Source of the DNA: Treponema sp.
GTDB lineage: Bacteria > Spirochaetota > Spirochaetia > Treponematales > Breznakiellaceae
DNA length: 7,152 nucleotides
NCBI GenBank assembly: GCA_031259345.1
Contig: JAIRLQ010000445.1
Coordinates: forward strand, 1-7,152
Direction of reading: 5' to 3'
Positions 5,760 through 7,152 of this stretch are shown here, in pieces. The notes below the pieces were generated by a model. It ran no database searches and was not told the origin of the DNA. It saw nothing but the letters and a program-made list of their open reading frames with translations. Numbering within the stretch: the first letter of the stretch is position 1; each line of letters opens with the position of its first letter. The position numbers and the translations under genes were made by a program.

Positions 5760-7152
5760 ATGGGAAACAAGGCAAACTCCATCGGGAAGCGCCGCCTGGC
5801 CGGCTGGATAAGGTTCTCCTCCGGGGGAGGGGCAATTCTGGGAAAACTGGAAAAAATTATCTGCTATGCCTCGATTGCCCTTTTGGCCCTGCTTCCGGTT
5901 CTGGATGCTTTTTTAAAACGGTTTGCCATAACTATTTCGCCCCGGACCCTTATGACCCAGCTTTTTCTTGTCCTGGGGTTTTTTGCCGCAATGCTCACTA
6001 CCCTGTCAAAAGAGCATATCTCCATCACCATAACCCAGTTCATCAAAAACGAAAAAATCAAAAATACCCTGTCTTTCCTTTGCAAGCTGACGGCGATTTT
6101 AATAAGCTCCATTTTGGCGTGGAATTCAGTTTCTTTTATCAAATATGCCCTTTCGGGGTCTTATATTATAAGTTTTTCTTTTTTTGGCAGCGTCACAGGT
6201 TTGACCGACCGCTTTTTTGCCTGTGCCATGCCCTTGTGTTTTGGGGTGATAGCCCTGCGTTTTGCCCTCCAGATTGAAGGGAAGGCGGGCAAGGCGATGG
6301 GCTTCGCTGCCATACTTGCCGGAACGGTTTTGGCCCTGCCGGCTGTGGCAAAGATCTTTTGGGGTTTTGTTCCCCCCGAGCCTTTTTATTCCTGGGTAAA
6401 CAGCCTTTACGACCTTGCCTGGATGGCGAAGACCCCGGTAATACTTTTGCTTGTTCTTATGGCTTTGTCCGGAACGCCCATCTTTGCCGTTATAGGCGGC
6501 ATTGCCATGATTATGCTTCAGTCTACAGGGGGCGAACCCGACGCGGCGCCTATACAGATATACTCGGCGTTTACCTCGATGGATATTATTGCCATACCCC
6601 TCTTTACCCTGACAGGCTTTTTTCTTTCAGAGAGCAAAGCCGGTGAACGGCTGGTTCACACCTTCAAAAGCTTTTTCAGTTGGCTTCCCGGGGGTATGCT
6701 CATCGCGACAGTGGTAATCTGCGCTTTCTTTACATCTTTTACCGGGGCGTCGGGGGTTACTATTCTTGCTCTGGGCGGGATCCTTTTTACAATTTTGGCG
6801 GAAAAATCAAAATACCCCGAACAGTTTTCCGTGGGCATTCTTACTTCCGTCGGGGGTATTGGGCTTCTTTTTCCGCCGAGCCTCCCCATCATCCTGGTTG
6901 GGGCCACCTCTTTGACAACCCTTCACTTTATGGAAATTCCGTCGGATTACTCGATTATTGATTTTTTCCTGGGCGCCCTTATTCCCGGCGTGCTTTTGGT
7001 GTTTGCCATGATCATATTCGGAATTATCTTGTCAATAAAAACAAAAATCCCTGTGGAACGGTTTGAACTTTCAAAGGCTGCTTCAGCGCTTAAAGAGGCG
7101 GCGCTGGAAATACTTTTGCCCATAATTTTGGTAGCCGGGTATTTTTCGGGTT
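5760..7152 (+). CDS. tatQM: Fused TRAP transporter membrane protein, QM subunits (partial, runs off the right edge)
   Basis: An open frame from ATG 5760 continues to the last base, giving 464 codons without a stop. It starts nine bases after the P-subunit stop, with only a weak Shine-Dalgarno site. Residues 1-32 are basic and cytoplasmic. Residues 33-52, 66-82, 106-126 and 151-170 are membrane segments of the small Q domain, which holds the KEHISI motif at 84-89. Another hydrophobic segment at about 181-203 leads into the large M domain from about 225. M-domain signatures are clear: IPLFTLTGFFLS at 279-290, FTGASGVTILALGG at 327-340, and GGIGLLFPPSLPIILVGATS at 365-384. The two Gly/Ser-rich stretches match the re-entrant hairpins that bind sodium and substrate. 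It is an inner-membrane, sodium-driven uptake permease. QM fusions are typically about 600 aa or more, so well over 100 residues lie beyond the window. Confidence 0.93.
   Translation, partial: MGNKANSIGKRRLAGWIRFSSGGGAILGKLEKIICYASIALLALLPVLDAFLKRFAITISPRTLMTQLFLVLGFFAAMLTTLSKEHISITITQFIKNEKIKNTLSFLCKLTAILISSILAWNSVSFIKYALSGSYIISFSFFGSVTGLTDRFFACAMPLCFGVIALRFALQIEGKAGKAMGFAAILAGTVLALPAVAKIFWGFVPPEPFYSWVNSLYDLAWMAKTPVILLLVLMALSGTPIFAVIGGIAMIMLQSTGGEPDAAPIQIYSAFTSMDIIAIPLFTLTGFFLSESKAGERLVHTFKSFFSWLPGGMLIATVVICAFFTSFTGASGVTILALGGILFTILAEKSKYPEQFSVGILTSVGGIGLLFPPSLPIILVGATSLTTLHFMEIPSDYSIIDFFLGALIPGVLLVFAMIIFGIILSIKTKIPVERFELSKAASALKEAALEILLPIILVAGYFSG

Noticed and set aside
5818..5832. CCTCC-GGG-GGAGG mini-hairpin near the start of the QM gene
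   Set aside because: Five pairs within coding sequence are easily expected by chance in Pro/Gly/Ser codons of this composition.
6080..6961. Several short + and - strand open frames across the right end
   Set aside because: All are out-of-frame readings of the continuous QM permease frame from 5760 to the window edge, which shows clear DctQ and DctM motifs.

Overview
The window reads as ordinary chromosomal sequence from a spirochaete, most likely a Treponema of the moderate-GC, termite-gut type. This rests on three things: the last three genes form the lipoprotein-containing TRAP transporter set known from Treponema (TatT, a DctP-type binding protein and a fused QM permease); the base composition is balanced to slightly GC-rich with AT-rich intergenic pockets; and Shine-Dalgarno sites are good. 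The genus call is inference from gene family and context, and no species is claimed. All supported genes lie on the + strand.

Region 1 (1-163) is a short intergenic stretch. It may begin with the last codons of an upstream gene. It then carries three consecutive perfect or near-perfect inverted repeats, the last ending about 20 bases before the first start codon. Region 2 (164-3633) holds three closely packed genes: a secreted protein with a TolB/CsgG-like N-terminal segment, a proline-rich linker and a probable outer-membrane beta-barrel; a complete alpha-D-phosphohexomutase (phosphoglucomutase/phosphomannomutase, 580 aa); and a stand-alone DEDDh exonuclease of the DnaQ (Pol III epsilon) type, whose ATG overlaps the mutase stop codon. 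Region 3 (3634-7152) begins after an AT-rich 57-base gap that may hold a promoter. It contains a TRAP transporter operon: TatT lipoprotein, periplasmic P subunit, and a fused QM membrane protein that runs off the right edge.

The three transporter genes should work together. TatT (TPR-type, membrane-anchored by lipid) is thought to dock with the P subunit, which delivers ligand to the sodium-driven QM permease. Two details stand out. The P subunit has an alanine where most DctP proteins have a ligand-binding arginine. It also has an ordinary signal peptide with no lipobox, so only TatT would be lipid-anchored. The phosphohexomutase and exonuclease are housekeeping genes with no evident functional link to the transporter.

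I found no RNA genes, CRISPR arrays, insertion sequences or phage genes. I do not see a wholly new system. The items most worth checking are the hairpin cluster at 34-141, the unusual P subunit, and the chimeric first protein.
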